NCBI RefSeq assembly: GCF_026213295.1
Contig: NC_079432.1
Span: forward strand, 9,433,321 to 9,497,320
DNA from: Gadus chalcogrammus
Taxonomy: Eukaryota > Chordata > Actinopteri > Gadiformes > Gadidae
DNA length: 64,000 nucleotides
Direction of reading: 5' to 3'
Each line of letters opens with the position of its first letter. Position 1 is the stretch's first letter. This document shows, piece by piece, positions 63,199 to 64,000 of this stretch. Position numbers and translations under genes: made by a program. The notes under the pieces are model-generated. The model was given only the letters and a program-made list of their open reading frames with translations, was not told the origin of the DNA and made no database searches.

Positions 63199-64000
63199 CT
63201 GCAGGAGGAGGGAAGGGGGGGCGACGTTACCATTTGTGTGGACACCCGTTCAGGGGTCGCGATTGGAGGGACGCTTCAACTTTAAAGGTTGCAGTGAGTG
63301 GAAGCTAGAAGTGAGGTCGCAGATTGCAGACCACTGAATACCCATTCTCAGAGAAGGAAAACACAATTCTTATTTTAATGATCTGTTCTGATAGAAGCCA
63401 CTAAGTCTGCCCCTTTAACTTGGATTAGGTGCGTTCGCCTCCATAGAAGATTCAAGTCAAAACTGAGTTGTTTAAATTCCTGACGCAAAAATCCTGTTGC
63501 ACCTTCTTATTTAGAAGACTAAAACATTTAAACTGTATGTTTGCTGGCTGATTTGTGTTACTTTTTTAACGTATTCTCATTAGTTTACCATAATTCAACG
63601 ATTTTCTTTTATATTTTTGCCTTTTTATTAATGATACTTAAAAATGTGATTAGAATGCGACTCCACTTCAGTTTAGTCCCTCCCTGATCACCTTATTAGG
63701 AATCCTCCTATCACAGAGAGGCCTGAAGGTCATGTGACTCGGGATTAATCAACATAATAACAATAACATCACAGGGCACATGGGCTAAGAAGCTACGAAC
63801 AAAGACCCCGAAGTTCCAGTACATTCCGTTCTGGTCTCTTCCTGTTACAGCCCTAATATATTGGTTGGGGGACGGACACACTTCCTGTGTCCATCGTATG
63901 CCATGGTGGGAAGTGGGGAGGGGGTGTCGGAGTGAAATAACTCAGTTGACATGTTCTGTTTGAACCTGGTTCCAGTGAATACTGGAACCGATGTGAGCTA
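63199..64000 (-). other. cdc42bpa: cdc42bpa intron running off the window
   Basis: I looked for the preceding exon (expected to end near GFTYTSS) and found nothing. The sequence is AT-rich and unremarkable. Confidence 0.7.

Overview
The window is vertebrate genomic DNA, almost certainly from a teleost. Genes are split into many short exons with GT-AG introns. tRNA-derived SINE copies, a LINE 3' tail of the kind common in fish genomes and a hAT-type MITE are present. Dinucleotide microsatellites of 50 to 260 bp recur every few kilobases. That microsatellite density resembles published gadid (cod, haddock) genomes, but the species is an inference, not something the sequence proves. The gene models below were built by hand from splice signals, reading phase and remembered vertebrate family sequences; no alignment was run.

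Three genes are present. (1) fbxo16 lies on the minus strand (coding exons 9122 down to 5562) and encodes an F-box protein of about 413 codons. (2) fzd3 lies on the plus strand (coding exons 12185 to 31636) and encodes a Frizzled-3 Wnt/planar-polarity receptor of 699 codons, complete from signal peptide to tail. fbxo16 and fzd3 are head-to-head, as they are in mammals, with a CpG-richer stretch near 9.7-10.7 kb as the probable shared promoter zone. (3) cdc42bpa (MRCK-alpha), minus strand, enters from the right edge and ends at 36999. Thirty-four coding exons (1391 codons) cover the coiled coil, a variable linker, and the C1, PH, CNH and CRIB domains and tail; the kinase domain lies beyond base 64000. 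fzd3 and cdc42bpa are tail-to-tail, with candidate poly(A) signals only about 140 bp apart near 33.2-33.3 kb.

Layout: 1-5561 intergenic with SINE pieces and microsatellites; 5562-9122 fbxo16; 9.7-12.2 kb divergent promoter and 5' UTR zone; 12.2-31.6 kb fzd3, whose 11.3-kb first coding intron contains a near-identical copy of fbxo16 exon 1; 31.6-33.2 kb fzd3 3' UTR; about 33.3-37.0 kb cdc42bpa 3' UTR; 37-64 kb cdc42bpa exons and introns.

The most unusual pattern is that several tandem arrays start at, or contain copies of, a real 5' splice site. Examples are fzd3 exon 5 (nine TACCAG/GTAC donor-like motifs in 250 bp), the cdc42bpa PH exon (four copies of the donor in 200 bp), the cdc42bpa coiled-coil exon ending at 57058 (three further copies of its 3' end, separated by GT repeats), and a roughly 1-kb minisatellite that begins at intron position +4 of the exon ending at 41896. 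A G-rich array follows the C1 exon donor. Together with the duplicated fbxo16 exon, whose only two differences lie in the donor, they suggest that donor-proximal sequence is repeatedly amplified in this genome. Functionally, FZD3 (Wnt/PCP receptor) and MRCK (Cdc42 effector kinase) both act on actin and polarity, but nothing here shows that their proximity is functional.
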